64,000 nucleotides of DNA. Source: an uncultured Methylocystaceae bacterium (lineage in GTDB: Bacteria; Pseudomonadota; Alphaproteobacteria; Rhizobiales; Beijerinckiaceae). Shown here in pieces: positions 22,018-32,481 of this stretch. The DNA lies in NCBI GenBank assembly GCA_903870245.1, contig CAIQCB010000013.1:1-64000 (forward strand). Reading direction: 5' to 3'. The notes beneath the pieces are model-generated. The model did no database searches and was not told where the DNA came from. It worked only from the letters and a program-made list of their open reading frames with translations. Position 1 is the stretch's first letter; every line of letters starts with the position of its first letter. Both the position numbers and the translations under genes were made by a program.

Positions 22018-22716
22018 CTATGCCTTTTTTAACGGCGACTGAAGCTCAGGCCCCGTCGCCGTCGCCGTGTTGATCGCCGGCCCGATCTCGAAAAATGTCA
22101 GCGCCGCCTCGCTGATCGGTTTCATGAGTTTTTCCGCTTCTCGAACATCGACGGCGTCACAATCCAGCCAGCGCCCGAAATCCTTTTGCTCAATGATGAC
22201 AGGCATACGCTCATGCACCGCGACGGTTGCGCCATTGGCTTCGGTGGTCAGAATACAGGCCGTATCGATCTCAGAGCCGTCAGGGCTGAGGTAGGGTTCC
22301 CATAATCCGGCGAGACCCATGGGCTCCTGATCGGCGCGTCGAAAGAGAAAAGCGCGCCGCGCCGTTCTGCCATCGACCTTGAAACGTAGCCATTCATAAT
22401 AGGCGTCAGCGGGGATGAGACACCGACGTCGTCGCAGGGCGTTGCGAAAGCTCGGTTTTTCCGACGCCGTTTCGGCGCGGGCGTTGATCAGCAGCGGAAA
22501 ATTTTGAGTATCCCGGACGAATCCGGGCAGAAACCCCCACCGCACAAGCTGGAAATGACGTTGTGCCCGGCCCTCGGCGTCTCGCCGGCCGATGATGATG
22601 GCGATCGGTTGGGTCGGCGCGATGTTGTAGCGCGGGGGAAAGTTCGGCTGTTCCTCGTAGCCAAATGTCTGGCGCAGCGATGCGGGGTCGGAGGTGAGCG
22701 CGAAGCGTCCGCACAT
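22018..22716 (-). CDS. SOS response-associated peptidase (SRAP/YedK family)
   Basis: MCGRFALTSDPASLRQTFG...PPRYNIAPTQPIAII...INARAETASEKPSFRNALRRRRCLIPADAYYEW. Confidence 0.95.
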   Translation of the reverse strand: MCGRFALTSDPASLRQTFGYEEQPNFPPRYNIAPTQPIAIIIGRRDAEGRAQRHFQLVRWGFLPGFVRDTQNFPLLINARAETASEKPSFRNALRRRRCLIPADAYYEWLRFKVDGRTARRAFLFRRADQEPMGLAGLWEPYLSPDGSEIDTACILTTEANGATVAVHERMPVIIEQKDFGRWLDCDAVDVREAEKLMKPISEAALTFFEIGPAINTATATGPELQSPLKKA

Positions 22717-22728
22717 CGGGGTCTCCTG

Positions 22729-23472
22729 TCATGGGCGGGAGAAGAAGGCCGCCAGACGAGTCCGCGTCTCGGGCGAGGCCAGGGCGCTGGCGAACAACCT
22801 GGCTTCTACGTCGATTCGCGCGCGCAGCGCCGCGGGATCGCCACGCAGCAAGCGGCGAGACTCGCGCAGCGCCTGAACCGGTTTAGCCGCCAGGCGCCGG
22901 GCTGAGTCATGGGCGACATCCATGAGCTGCGCGGCGGGCGCCAGCGCATTGGCGAGCCCGAAACGAAAGGCCTCCTCGCCCGTGAAAGCGTCGCCCAGCA
23001 GCAGATATTGCGCCGCCCGCGCCAAGCCGAGCCGATGCGGGGCCAGCAGGCTGACCCCGGCCTCCGGAACGAGGCCCAGATCGATGAAAGGCATCCACAG
23101 TCGCGCGTCGGGCGTGGCGTAGACGAGATCGCAGTGAAACAACAGCGTCGCGCCAACGCCGATAGCGTCGCCTTGAACCGCCGCCACCATGGGTTTTTCG
23201 AAGGCGGCGATCGCCCGCACGAACTGCAGGGCCGGGAACGTCTCGATGTTGTCGACGCCGTCCCTGAAATCGGCGAGATCGTTGCCGGCGGTGAAGTCCT
23301 CGCCCGCGCCGGCGAAGAGCAGGGCGCGGATGGCGTCGTCACGGCCCGCCGCCTCCAGCGCGTCGATCATGGCGCAATACATGTCGCGATTGAGGGCGTT
23401 CTTCTTCTCCGGACGATTGAAGGTCAGACGCAGGACGCCATCGGTCGTCTTGGTGAGAATGTTTTCGCTCAT
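22729..23472 (-). CDS. enoyl-CoA hydratase/isomerase family protein
   Basis: VLRLTFNRPEKKNALNRDMY...LLFAGAGEDFTAGNDLADF...VAAVQGDAIGVGATLLFHCDLVYATPDARL. Confidence 0.92.
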   Translation of the reverse strand: MSENILTKTTDGVLRLTFNRPEKKNALNRDMYCAMIDALEAAGRDDAIRALLFAGAGEDFTAGNDLADFRDGVDNIETFPALQFVRAIAAFEKPMVAAVQGDAIGVGATLLFHCDLVYATPDARLWMPFIDLGLVPEAGVSLLAPHRLGLARAAQYLLLGDAFTGEEAFRFGLANALAPAAQLMDVAHDSARRLAAKPVQALRESRRLLRGDPAALRARIDVEARLFASALASPETRTRLAAFFSRP

Positions 23473-23561
23473 TTCAAGGTTTCCGTGGCGGCCAATCCCC
23501 GAGCGGTCCGGGGGGCTTCCGCCAGCAGGCAGGGGGCGAGACGCAAGGGCTGTCCAAAAAA

Positions 23562-23594
23562 AGAAACGCCCGGGACGAACCCGGGCGTAAAGTT
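23562..23594 (-). terminator. Rho-independent terminator downstream of aqpZ
   Basis: On minus strand ACGCCCGGG-TTCGT-CCCGGGCGT-TTCTTTTTTT. Confidence 0.75.
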
Positions 23595-23719
23595 GACCTG
23601 TTACACAAGTTTGGACGCCGGGTTAACGTCCAGGAAGCCGATTGGTTCCCGTCTGCGTCCAATTTTTGAGAAAAAATTTACTGTCTTCACCAACTCTGTG
23701 GCAGGGACCCCTGACCCGC

Positions 23720-24448
23720 TCAATCGTCGGCCAGCGCGATGCGATGCAACAGGCCGCCGATCAGGCCGCCAATCAGCGGCGCCGCCCAGAACATCCACAG
23801 CTGGGCCAGCGCCCAGCCGCCGACGAAAAGCGCCTGACTCGTCGAGCGGGCCGGATTGACCGACGTGTTGGTCACCGGGATCGACACGAGATGAATGATC
23901 GTCAAGGTCAGACCAATGGCGATGGGCGCAAAACCTGCGGGCGCCCGCCCCTCTGTCGTCCCGAGGATTACGATCAGGAAGATCGCCGTCAGCACGACCT
24001 CGACAACAAAGCCCGACTTCAGCGTATAGCCGGCCGGCGAGTGCTCGTCGTAGCCGTTCGAGGCGAAGCCGTTCGCCAGCGCGAAGTCGATATTTCCGCT
24101 GGCGACAACATAAAGCACGCCCGCCGCCGCAATCGCGCCCAGCACTTGCGCGACCCAGTAGGGTCCAAGCTCTTTCCACGAGAACCGGCCGGCGGCTGCG
24201 AGACCCAGAGAGACAGCGGGATTGAAGTGGCCACCGGAAACCGGGCCAAAGGCGTAGGCGCCGGTCAGCACCGTCAGGCCGAAAGCGAGGGCGACGCCGG
24301 TAAAGCCGATGCCGAGTTCGGGGAAAGCCGCCGAGATCACAGCGCTGCCGCAGCCGCCAAAAACCAGCCAGAACGTGCCGAGAAATTCGGCGAGAAGTTT
24401 ACGCGGCAAACCAAAGCCAATGTCGGAACCATCGATATCTTTCGCCAT
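23720..24448 (-). CDS. aqpZ: aquaporin Z
   Basis: Two NPA motifs ([23 protein letters not shown]); start [13 protein letters not shown]. Confidence 0.93.
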   Translation of the reverse strand: MAKDIDGSDIGFGLPRKLLAEFLGTFWLVFGGCGSAVISAAFPELGIGFTGVALAFGLTVLTGAYAFGPVSGGHFNPAVSLGLAAAGRFSWKELGPYWVAQVLGAIAAAGVLYVVASGNIDFALANGFASNGYDEHSPAGYTLKSGFVVEVVLTAIFLIVILGTTEGRAPAGFAPIAIGLTLTIIHLVSIPVTNTSVNPARSTSQALFVGGWALAQLWMFWAAPLIGGLIGGLLHRIALADD

Positions 24449-24754
24449 AAAGGCCTCTCCTAAGGTTAAAAAGCAGGTCGCCGCATCTGATAACGTTTGT
24501 GGATAACGTTTGCGCCGCACCGTTCGTAACGCCGCTCGCGGTTTTTGCGCGCGACGAATCCACGCCAACCATAAATCCTCCAGTCAAGCAATTAAATGTC
24601 AACAATTGGCAATTCAGATGTTTCGATAGCCATCTGGCGCAAATTCAGACGATAAAACACCTGGCGCTGTCGCCGCACCCGCGCCAGGCTTCGCGCCGAC
24701 CCGCAAATTGTAAAAAATCTCCGGCGTTTCGTCGCGGGATGTTAAAAGGTCGAT

Positions 24755-26350
24755 ATGACCGACGATGATGCGAGGCTGACAGGCTGGCGTTTTCTCCTGC
24801 TCAACGCCGCCCTGGCGGTTGGCAACATCGTCGCGCTCTCAAATGTGCCCGGCTACACGATCCTTGTTCCCTACGCCGCCGGCAGTCTTCAGGGCGTCAC
24901 CCCCAGCTTCGGCACATGGGGCACCACCGATCACATGGCGGGAATTGTGCTGGGCCTGCCGATCGCGCGGGCGCTCGCCGTCCGTTTTGGCGAGAGACGC
25001 GTTTATGTCGTCGCTTTTCTCGCCTACGCCGCCGCCTCCTATCTGTGCGCAATCAGCGAAACGATCTGGTTCTTTGTGCCGATGCGTTTTGCGCTTGGGC
25101 TCATTGGCGGCGTGATCATTCCGCTTGGTCAGGGTTTGTCGCTCGCTGAATTTCCCGAACATCGGCGAAGCTATGGCGCGGCGCTTTGGGGAGTCATCAG
25201 TATGGCGCCCTTTACGCTGGGCGTTTTCATGGGCGGTTTCTGGGCCGAGTATTTCAACTGGCGCATGTTATTTTATTCCAACATCTTCATTGGACTGACG
25301 ATCGCGGGCATTGTCGGCGCGCTTCTCTACGGACGCGATATCCCGAGGCGGTTCGCGGGCTTCGACCTCGTAGGTTTCATTCTTCTGGGCGTCATCCTTC
25401 TCTCGCTGCAGACCATCCTCAATCAGGGCAATGATTTCGATTGGTTTGGTTCGCCCGTTTTGATCACGCTGCTCCTGATTGTGGTGGTTGCGCTTCCGGC
25501 CTTCATTTTTTGGGAGCTTGGCGAACGACGTCCCGTTCTCGACCTGTGGCTCTTCGCGCGTCGTGATTACTCGGTCGCCATGCTCTGCTCGATTTTGGGT
25601 TTTCTGGTGGTTCAGGGAACGCTCTCGGTGTTTGTCGGTCAGTTGCAGACTCTGCTGGGCTATACGTCTTCTCTGGCGGGAGTCGTTTATTTGACGATGG
25701 CCCTGCTGGCGGCGCCTCTCGTCGCCATTGCGCATGAAATCGTGAAAGACGTCGATTTGCGTCTTGTTTGCTGCATCAATTTTATCGGCTTCGCCGTGAC
25801 GCTGACCTGGCTCGGGCTATACGACAAGACCGCTTCCTTCGATCAGATCGCGACGCCAATGATCTTTTTCGGTTTCTTCCTGGCGACGTTTTTCGCGCCG
25901 ACCGCCGCGCTGGGCGTGCGGGGCCTGACCGGCCCGCGCCTGATCCGGGCGGCGGAAGAATTGACGATGTTGCGCACGGCCGCCGGCGCCTTCGGCATCA
26001 CCTCGCAGGCTGTCGTGCAATACCGGCGGGCGCCGTTCCATCAACTCGGGCTTGCCGATCAGTTGGGAGGACGACGTTTTCCCTCTCTCGATGTGCTGCA
26101 GTCGCTGATGGATAAATTCCAGTCCCTGGGGATGAGCGAGACGGTCGCGAGGGCTCAGGTCGCAAAAACGATGCGCCAGCAGGCGCTCCTGATGGGGCTC
26201 GACGACGCGTTCTTTTTCGGCGCGCTGATATTCGTGGGGCTTGCCGCCGTCGTCTGGCTGGCAAAGGGGCCGCCCCGCCCCGCACAGCCAGAGCCTGCGC
26301 CGGATCGCGCGGCGTTCGAGGCCACGGAGATGACGGAACAACCTTATTGA
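24755..26350 (+). CDS. MFS transporter (DHA2/EmrB-like, 14 TM)
   Basis: Multiple TM segments; NWRMLFYSNIFIGL motif typical of DHA2 family. Confidence 0.85.
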   Translation: MTDDDARLTGWRFLLLNAALAVGNIVALSNVPGYTILVPYAAGSLQGVTPSFGTWGTTDHMAGIVLGLPIARALAVRFGERRVYVVAFLAYAAASYLCAISETIWFFVPMRFALGLIGGVIIPLGQGLSLAEFPEHRRSYGAALWGVISMAPFTLGVFMGGFWAEYFNWRMLFYSNIFIGLTIAGIVGALLYGRDIPRRFAGFDLVGFILLGVILLSLQTILNQGNDFDWFGSPVLITLLLIVVVALPAFIFWELGERRPVLDLWLFARRDYSVAMLCSILGFLVVQGTLSVFVGQLQTLLGYTSSLAGVVYLTMALLAAPLVAIAHEIVKDVDLRLVCCINFIGFAVTLTWLGLYDKTASFDQIATPMIFFGFFLATFFAPTAALGVRGLTGPRLIRAAEELTMLRTAAGAFGITSQAVVQYRRAPFHQLGLADQLGGRRFPSLDVLQSLMDKFQSLGMSETVARAQVAKTMRQQALLMGLDDAFFFGALIFVGLAAVVWLAKGPPRPAQPEPAPDRAAFEATEMTEQPY

Positions 26351-26362
26351 GACAAAAGAAAA

Positions 26363-26388
26363 GCCGGCCGGGCGCGGGCCCGACCGGC
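26363..26388 (-). terminator. hairpin terminator between convergent genes
   Basis: GCCGGTCGGGCCCGCGCCCGGCCGGC followed on minus strand by TTTTCTTTT. Confidence 0.6.
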
Positions 26389-26408
26389 AAAAAGCGGATG
26401 CGGCCCTA

Positions 26409-26849
26409 TTATTTTACGCCGAGAAGCTCGACCTCAAAGAGGAGCGTCGAATTCGGCGGGATCGACCCGCCGGCGCCAGCGGCGCCGTAACCTAGCTGGG
26501 GCGGCACAATCAGCGTGCGTTTGCCGCCAACCTTCATCGTTTCGACGCCCTCGTCCCAGCCGGGAATAACCTTGCCCTGACCGAGTGGAAATTCGAAGGG
26601 TTCGCCGCGCGGGCGGGAGCTATCGAATTGCTTGCCTTTCTTGCCGTCCTGGTAGAGCCAGCCGGTGTAATGGACGACGGCGGTCTGGCCGATCTTCGGC
26701 GACTCGCCGGAGCCGACCTTGTTGTCGATGATCGTCAGACCGGAGGCCGTCAAGGTCTTGTTGTCGAGGGCGACGGCCGGTCTCGCGACCGCCGCCATCG
26801 TCAGGGCGGCTGCGAGCGCCATGGCGAAAAGTTTCGTGATGGAACGCAT
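26409..26849 (-). CDS. FKBP-type peptidyl-prolyl cis-trans isomerase
   Basis: VVHYTGWLYQDGKKGKQFDSSRPRGEPFEFPLGQGKVIPGWDEGVETMKVGGKRTLIVPPQLGYG; start MRSITKLFAMALAAALTMAAVARPAVA. Confidence 0.93.
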   Translation of the reverse strand: MRSITKLFAMALAAALTMAAVARPAVALDNKTLTASGLTIIDNKVGSGESPKIGQTAVVHYTGWLYQDGKKGKQFDSSRPRGEPFEFPLGQGKVIPGWDEGVETMKVGGKRTLIVPPQLGYGAAGAGGSIPPNSTLLFEVELLGVK

Positions 26850-26874
26850 GCGTCTTCTCCAGTGGTTCATGGCG

Positions 26875-27876
26875 TCAGGCGACGAGGCCGTTGTCGCGGG
26901 CGAGTTGCAGGAGGTCTTTCTGGGGCCTCGCGCCGACATGGGAAATGATTTCCGCCGCCGCAAGAGCGCCGAGGGCGGCGCTGCGCTCATGGGGCAGGTC
27001 CTGTGTGTAGCCGGCAAGAAAGCCGGCGGCGAAGAGATCGCCGGCGCCGGTCGTGTCGACGACGGCGTCCACCGGATAGGCCGGCGCCGAGATCACGCCG
27101 TCGGCGTTGGCGATAACGCAACCCTTCTCCGAGCGGGTCACGACGCCAAGCAGGTCCTTTTCGTTGCGCAACGACGAGAGCGCCGTATCAAAATCGGCGG
27201 TTTCGTAAAGGGCGTGCAGTTCGCTCTCGTTGGCGAAAACAATGTCAACGACCCGGTCGCGAATGAGCGAGAGGAATTCGCCGCGATAGCGATCGACGCA
27301 AAAGGAGTCCGAGAGCGTCAGGGCGACCTTTCGTCCCCGGGCCCGCGAGACTTTCGCGGCTTTCAGGAACGCCTGCTTGGCGCCCGGCGGGTCCCAGAGA
27401 TAGCCTTCCATGTATAAAACCTTCGAGGCCGCTACGCGGTCTTCGTCGATATCCTCAGGTCCCAGCGCCTGACAGGCGCCGAGAAAGGTGTTCATGGTGC
27501 GCTGGCCGTCAGGCGTCACGAAAATCAGGCAGCGCGCGGTCGCGGCGCCCGCCGCCGCCGCTGGCGTGTCGAAGGCGACCCCCGCCTTGCGGATGTCGTG
27601 GCTGAATTCGCGACCGGCGTCGTCGCCCTTCACCTTGCCGACGAAACCGGCGCGGCGACCAAGGCTCGCCAGTCCGGCCATCGTATTGGCGGCCGAGCCG
27701 CCAGAAATCACCGTGGTGGGCCCCATTTTTTCGTAAAGCGCGGCGGCCCGGGCCTCGTCGACCAGCGCCATGCCGCCCTTGGCGATCCCGAGGTTAACCA
27801 GATCGTCGTCCCCGGCGCGGGATATGGTGTCGACGATGGCGTTTCCGATGCCGAGCACATCGAGGGTATCAGACAT
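26875..27876 (-). CDS. PfkB family adenosine/sugar kinase
   Basis: MSDTLDVLGIGNAIVDTISRAGD...VISGGSAANTMAGLASLG...DTTGAGDLFAAGFLAGYTQ. Confidence 0.92.
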   Translation of the reverse strand: MSDTLDVLGIGNAIVDTISRAGDDDLVNLGIAKGGMALVDEARAAALYEKMGPTTVISGGSAANTMAGLASLGRRAGFVGKVKGDDAGREFSHDIRKAGVAFDTPAAAAGAATARCLIFVTPDGQRTMNTFLGACQALGPEDIDEDRVAASKVLYMEGYLWDPPGAKQAFLKAAKVSRARGRKVALTLSDSFCVDRYRGEFLSLIRDRVVDIVFANESELHALYETADFDTALSSLRNEKDLLGVVTRSEKGCVIANADGVISAPAYPVDAVVDTTGAGDLFAAGFLAGYTQDLPHERSAALGALAAAEIISHVGARPQKDLLQLARDNGLVA

Positions 27877-28116
27877 TCGTTCATCCATTCTGGAAAGGCT
27901 TCAGGGCTCAGCGCCGTCGCCATACGGACCGCAAGGCGGTTTGCCCGGCGGTTCCTAGCATCGAGCGCGACAAATAAACAGGGGCCGGTCTCGTATACTG
28001 GGGACGGTCTTGCGAAGGTCGCGCGCCGGTTCTTACAGGGCCGTCGGCCCCGCCCGTAGCCATGACGGCTGCAAGCCGCTATACCATCCGCGACTTTCCC
28101 GTCTTGCGAGCGATCC

Positions 28117-28887
28117 ATGACCGACCCCCGTCCTGACCACGACTCCTCGACCCATTTTGGTTATTCTGAGGTTCCCCTGTCGGAGAAACAGGTTCTCGTC
28201 GACGATGTTTTCCACAAGGTGGCGCGTCGTTATGACGTGATGAACGATTTGATGTCGGGCGGTTTGCACCGTTTGTGGAAGGATGTGCTTGTCGATAAGG
28301 TCAACGCCCGCGGCAAGCGCGGCTTTCGCCACCTCGATGTAGCGGGCGGCACCGGCGACGTCGCCTTTCGCATCGCCCGCAAAGCCGCCGCCGACGCTGA
28401 AATCACCGTCCTCGACATCAACGGCGACATGCTCGAAGTCGGGCGAGACCGGGCGCGCGAACGCGGCCTCGGCGACAAGGTGGAATTCGTGCAGGCCAAC
28501 GCCGAGTCCCTGCCGTTTCCGGACGAGCATTTCGACGCCTATACGATCGCCTTCGGCATCCGCAACGTGCCGCGCATCAATGTGGCCCTCGAAGAAGCCT
28601 ATCGCGTGCTCAAGCCCGGCGGTCGTTTCCTGTGTCTTGAATTCTCGCAGGTCAATGTGCCGGGACTGGACAAGATTTACGAACTATATTCGTTCAACGT
28701 CATTCCGGCCGTCGGCAAGCTTGTCGCGGGCGACGCCGAGCCCTACCGATATCTTGTTGAGTCGATCCGTCGATTCCCCGAGGCGGAGGAGTTCGAGAGA
28801 ATGATTCGGACCGCCGGCTTTCGTCGCACCGGCTTCGAGCGTCTCACCGGCGGCGTCGTCGCCATTCACTCTGGCTGGAAATACTAG
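28117..28887 (+). CDS. ubiE: bifunctional demethylmenaquinone/ubiquinone biosynthesis methyltransferase
   Basis: [26 protein letters not shown]...[15 protein letters not shown]. Confidence 0.95.
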   Translation: MTDPRPDHDSSTHFGYSEVPLSEKQVLVDDVFHKVARRYDVMNDLMSGGLHRLWKDVLVDKVNARGKRGFRHLDVAGGTGDVAFRIARKAAADAEITVLDINGDMLEVGRDRARERGLGDKVEFVQANAESLPFPDEHFDAYTIAFGIRNVPRINVALEEAYRVLKPGGRFLCLEFSQVNVPGLDKIYELYSFNVIPAVGKLVAGDAEPYRYLVESIRRFPEAEEFERMIRTAGFRRTGFERLTGGVVAIHSGWKY

Positions 28888-28908
28888 CCCCAAGAAAGAC
28901 GGCGGCGC

Positions 28909-30471
28909 GTGCTCCTCGCAATCGGCAATTTTCTGCGCCTGTCCCGCGCCGGCTATATTCTGGCCCGCGAGGGCGTTTTTCTCGATCTCGACTCCGATTT
29001 GATCCCACCGGCGGCTGCGCCAATATTGCGGTTCGCCAACGCCTTCGCCAGACCCGGCGTAACGGGGGGCGGGCCGGGCCTGGTTCGGGCGCTGTCGCAG
29101 ATCGGCCCCTCCTATGTAAAGCTTGGACAATTTCTCGCGACGCGGCCGGATGTCGTCGGCGGCGAGATCGCCGACGCGCTCTCCGAATTGCAGGACCGCA
29201 TGGCGCCTTTCGGGCGAGCGAAGGCGGTGGCGATTATCGAAAAAGCCTTCCGCAAAAAGCTTGACGACCTGTTCATCGGCTTCGGCGAACCGGTCGCCGC
29301 AGCTTCCGTCGCCCAGGTGCACCGCGCACGCGTGCGCGATGGGAATGGCGAGCGTGAGGTCGCGGTCAAGGTGCTGCGTCCAGGGGTCGAGGGGCAGTTC
29401 GCGCGCGATCTGCGGGATATGTATCTCGTGGCGGGGATCGCAGAACGCTGGTCGGCCGAAGCGCGGCGCCTCAGGCTGATCGAGGTTGTCGATACGCTGG
29501 CGCGCACGGTGAAACTCGAAACCGATTTCCGTCTGGAAGCGGCGGCGGCCAGCGAATTCGGGGATAACATCGCCAACGATCCCGACATGCGCGCCCCGCA
29601 TGTCGACTGGGACCGCACCGCCAAAGAAGTGCTGACGCTCGAATGGATCGACGGGATCCCGCTCTCCGATCCTGCGCGGGTCGCCGCCGAGGGCCACGAT
29701 CTCAGGCGAGTCGGTCGCACGGTGTTGCAGTCATTCCTGCGTCACGCCATGCGCGATGGTTTTTTCCACGCCGATATGCATCAGGGCAATCTTTTCATCG
29801 ATCGCGAGGGTCGTCTTGTCGCCATCGATTTCGGCATCATGGGACGGTTGGGTCCAAGAGAGCGTCGCTTCCTCGCCGAAATCCTCTATGGTTTGATCAC
29901 CCGCAACTATCGACGCGTCGCAGAGGTGCATTTCGAAGCCGGTTATGTGCCAGCGAAACATTCGGTCGAGGAGTTCTCGCAAGCGCTGCGCGCAATCGGC
30001 GAGCCTTTGCACACAATCAGCGCCACCGATATTTCGATGGCGCGCGTCCTGACCCTGTTGTTCGAGGTGACGGCGCTGTTCGACATGCGCACCCGCACCG
30101 AGTTGGTGCTGCTGCAAAAAACCATGGTCGTCGCCGAGGGCGTGGCCCGCGCCTACGATCCGAAGCTCGATATTTGGAAAACCTGCGATCCCGTCGTGCG
30201 CGGCTGGATCGAGGAAAATCTGGGACCCAGGGCGAAAATCGAGGACGCGGGCAAGGGCGTCGCCGAACTGGCGCGACTGGCCACTCGCCTGCCGGAAACA
30301 TTGGGCGTCGCCGAAACCGCCATCGCCGGCGTGGCGAAGATGGTTGGGTCAGGCGTCGACCTGTCGCCTCAGGCGCTGGAGAGCATGGCCCGGTCGCGTC
30401 GTCGCTCCGACAACAGGTTGCTGATTGGCCTTACGGCGTTGCTGGTCCTCGGGGCCTGGCTCTTTCGTTGA
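28909..30471 (+). CDS. ubiB: ubiquinone biosynthesis protein UbiB (ABC1/ADCK kinase-like)
   Basis: GTG start; LSQIGPSYVKLGQFLATRPDVVGGEIADALSELQD...FFHADMHQGNLFIDREGRLVAIDFGIMGRL. Confidence 0.93.
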   Translation: MLLAIGNFLRLSRAGYILAREGVFLDLDSDLIPPAAAPILRFANAFARPGVTGGGPGLVRALSQIGPSYVKLGQFLATRPDVVGGEIADALSELQDRMAPFGRAKAVAIIEKAFRKKLDDLFIGFGEPVAAASVAQVHRARVRDGNGEREVAVKVLRPGVEGQFARDLRDMYLVAGIAERWSAEARRLRLIEVVDTLARTVKLETDFRLEAAAASEFGDNIANDPDMRAPHVDWDRTAKEVLTLEWIDGIPLSDPARVAAEGHDLRRVGRTVLQSFLRHAMRDGFFHADMHQGNLFIDREGRLVAIDFGIMGRLGPRERRFLAEILYGLITRNYRRVAEVHFEAGYVPAKHSVEEFSQALRAIGEPLHTISATDISMARVLTLLFEVTALFDMRTRTELVLLQKTMVVAEGVARAYDPKLDIWKTCDPVVRGWIEENLGPRAKIEDAGKGVAELARLATRLPETLGVAETAIAGVAKMVGSGVDLSPQALESMARSRRRSDNRLLIGLTALLVLGAWLFR

Positions 30472-30476
30472 TATCT

Positions 30477-30520
30477 CCAGACGCGACTTGCGCCGAATCC
30501 AGACGCGACTTGCGCCGAAG
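30477..30520. repeat. 22-bp tandem duplication CCAGACGCGACTTGCGCCGAA(T/G)
   Basis: Two adjacent copies differing only at the last base, inside the distal arm of dispersed repeat copy 5. Confidence 0.9.
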
Positions 30521-30600
30521 CGGAAACCGGTTCGGTGAAGGAAAGCGCGACAAAATAAAAGATCAGGGCTCCTGTCTGTTTCACTCAGACCGGGAAGAAC
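30510..30600 (-). repeat. dispersed composite hairpin repeat, copy 5
   Basis: Minus strand CCCGGTCTGAGTGAAACAGACAGGAGCCCTGATCTTTTATTTTGTCGCGCTTTCCTTCACCGAACCGGTTTCCGCTTCGGCGCAAG. Confidence 0.85.
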
Positions 30601-31173
30601 TTAGTCGCAGCGCGACATGCCAAGAAATTCGGCGCGCGTACGTTGATCCTCGCGGATCAGCCCCAGCAATTTGCTGGTCGTCAGCAGACTGCCTTGCGTA
30701 TTCACGCCTCGCAACGACATACAACTGTGCTGCGCCTCGATCACCACGCCGACGCCGAGCGGATCGAGAATATCCTGGATCGCCTCAGCGATTTCCGCCG
30801 TGAGTTTTTCCTGGATCTGCAAACGTCGTGCAAAGCCGTGCACCACGCGGGCGAGTTTCGATATCCCGACAACGCGTTTGTTCGGCAGATAGCCGACATG
30901 GGCCCGCCCGGTCACCGGCAGCATGTGATGCTCGCAAAAACTGATCACCGGGATGTTTTTCAAAACCACCAATTCGTCGTAACCGCCGACTTCCTGGAAG
31001 GTTCGTTTGAGATAGTCGCGCGGGTCCGCATCATAGCCCGCGAAGAGTTCGCGGTAGGAGCGCGCCACCCGCGCCGGCGTGTCGACCAGACCCTCACGAT
31101 CTGGATCGTCGCCGGCCCATTCGATCAGCAGGCGAACTGCGGCTTCGGCGTCTGCCTGGGTTGGCTTGCCCAT
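30601..31173 (-). CDS. folE: GTP cyclohydrolase I
   Basis: [43 protein letters not shown]...[10 protein letters not shown]. Confidence 0.96.
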   Translation of the reverse strand: MGKPTQADAEAAVRLLIEWAGDDPDREGLVDTPARVARSYRELFAGYDADPRDYLKRTFQEVGGYDELVVLKNIPVISFCEHHMLPVTGRAHVGYLPNKRVVGISKLARVVHGFARRLQIQEKLTAEIAEAIQDILDPLGVGVVIEAQHSCMSLRGVNTQGSLLTTSKLLGLIREDQRTRAEFLGMSRCD

Positions 31174-31202
31174 GGGTGTCTTCCCTGTCCTCGAACGCGA
31201 GG

Positions 31203-32183
31203 TTAGTTGCCGATCGCGTTACGACCGAGGTTGTTGATTGTCGAACCAACGGAATTGACCGTTCGTTTGACGAAGCCCAGCGCGCCGTCATTGGACGGAG
31301 GGGCAGGCGGCGGCGCGCCTGCGGCGTCGGCGAGGGGCTCGGGCGGCGCGCCCGAAGATCTGTTGGCCGACGTTGGATTCTTCGGGCGCGCAGCGTTACG
31401 GGCGGGAGCCGGCTTTGGTTTCGCTTTGGCCACCCGGGGTTTGGCCGCTGGCTTCTGTTTGGCGACAACGCTGGCGTCACCCTGAGAGGACGTCGGCGGT
31501 TTCTTGACGTTTGCGCTCGGCGCTTCGGTCTTTGCCGGAGTCGGCGTGATCGTAGCGGGGGGCGACGGCGGCGTAGTCTGTTCTTTCGACTCTGGCGGCG
31601 TAAGCGCCGCTTTCTCGGCGGCGGGCGCGCCAGTTTGATCGGGAGTCGTTGTCGCTGATGATCCAGTCGCCGGAACCTGTTCCGGGCCGGCGGCGGTTTG
31701 CGGAGCCTCGGCGGCCGGAGTCTCAGCCGTCGCTGCCGGGGCCGGGTTTGGCGTCGCCGCCGGGGCCTCAGGGGAAGGATTCGCCGGCGCAACGGCGGCG
31801 GTCGTCGGCTCGCTGACGGAAGGCTCTGGTCTCGCGCCGTGATTAAGCGTCCACCCAACGGCGGCCAGACCGCTCACAACGATCGCTGCGGACAAGTAAA
31901 GCAGATTACGTCTGCGTCCCTCTTCCGGCGCTGGCCGGTTCGGCGCCGGGAAGGGCGCATCCTCTTCGGCAAGGGATACACTGGCCCCGAGCACGGGGCG
32001 CGTGTCCACCTTTGGTTGAGGAGCCGAAGGCCGGCGCGGTTCGGAGACGACGATCTCGGGCGCAGCGAGTTTCGGCGCGACGTCGTCATGGGGAGCCTGC
32101 GGGTCATGACGCAGGCTTTGTTTGAATTCGACAAAGGCCTTTTGCAATTCCTTGTCGGGGTCCGTTTCGCCAGTCTTGGTCAT
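31203..32183 (-). CDS. Pro/Ala-rich single-TM protein, unknown function
   Basis: TM segment [21 protein letters not shown] then long PA-rich C-terminal part; RBS AGGGGAACG before ATG. Confidence 0.6.
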   Translation of the reverse strand: MTKTGETDPDKELQKAFVEFKQSLRHDPQAPHDDVAPKLAAPEIVVSEPRRPSAPQPKVDTRPVLGASVSLAEEDAPFPAPNRPAPEEGRRRNLLYLSAAIVVSGLAAVGWTLNHGARPEPSVSEPTTAAVAPANPSPEAPAATPNPAPAATAETPAAEAPQTAAGPEQVPATGSSATTTPDQTGAPAAEKAALTPPESKEQTTPPSPPATITPTPAKTEAPSANVKKPPTSSQGDASVVAKQKPAAKPRVAKAKPKPAPARNAARPKNPTSANRSSGAPPEPLADAAGAPPPAPPSNDGALGFVKRTVNSVGSTINNLGRNAIGN

Positions 32184-32190
32184 GATCGTT

Positions 32191-32270
32191 CCCCTGGATC
32201 TTGCGCCTGGATCTTACTTTTGAATCTTGCGCCCGGGTTTTGCGTCCGGGTTTTGCGCTTTGTCTTGCGC
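32191..32270. repeat. degenerate tandem repeat, about 13-bp unit CCTGGATCTTGCG/CCCGGGTTTTGCG
   Basis: Six imperfect units read directly from the sequence. Confidence 0.7.
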
Positions 32271-32444
32271 GGCGGCGCCGGGCCGGCGGTTAAGCGCTCC
32301 GGGCCATCGGCGGATTTCCTGTTGTTAAGCAGTAAAATTGTGGCGGTTCTTCGCCGTCGACTCTCAAGCCCTGCGCGCGGTAGCCGCGGCGCGTGAGGCA
32401 GAGGTTGGCGTCGTCTTGTCTGGAAGCGATGTAAAAAAGGCAAA

Positions 32445-32474
32445 TTGACGCTCATGGGAGGGAGTTTTTATAGT
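32445..32474 (+). promoter_or_regulatory. candidate sigma70 promoter of di-haem peroxidase gene
   Basis: TTGACG-N18-TATAGT immediately upstream of ATG 32482. Confidence 0.45.
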
Positions 32475-32481
32475 ATTTTCA

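Noticed and set aside
22909-23859. 316-aa plus-strand ORF
   Set aside because: Antisense to enoyl-CoA hydratase and aqpZ genes.
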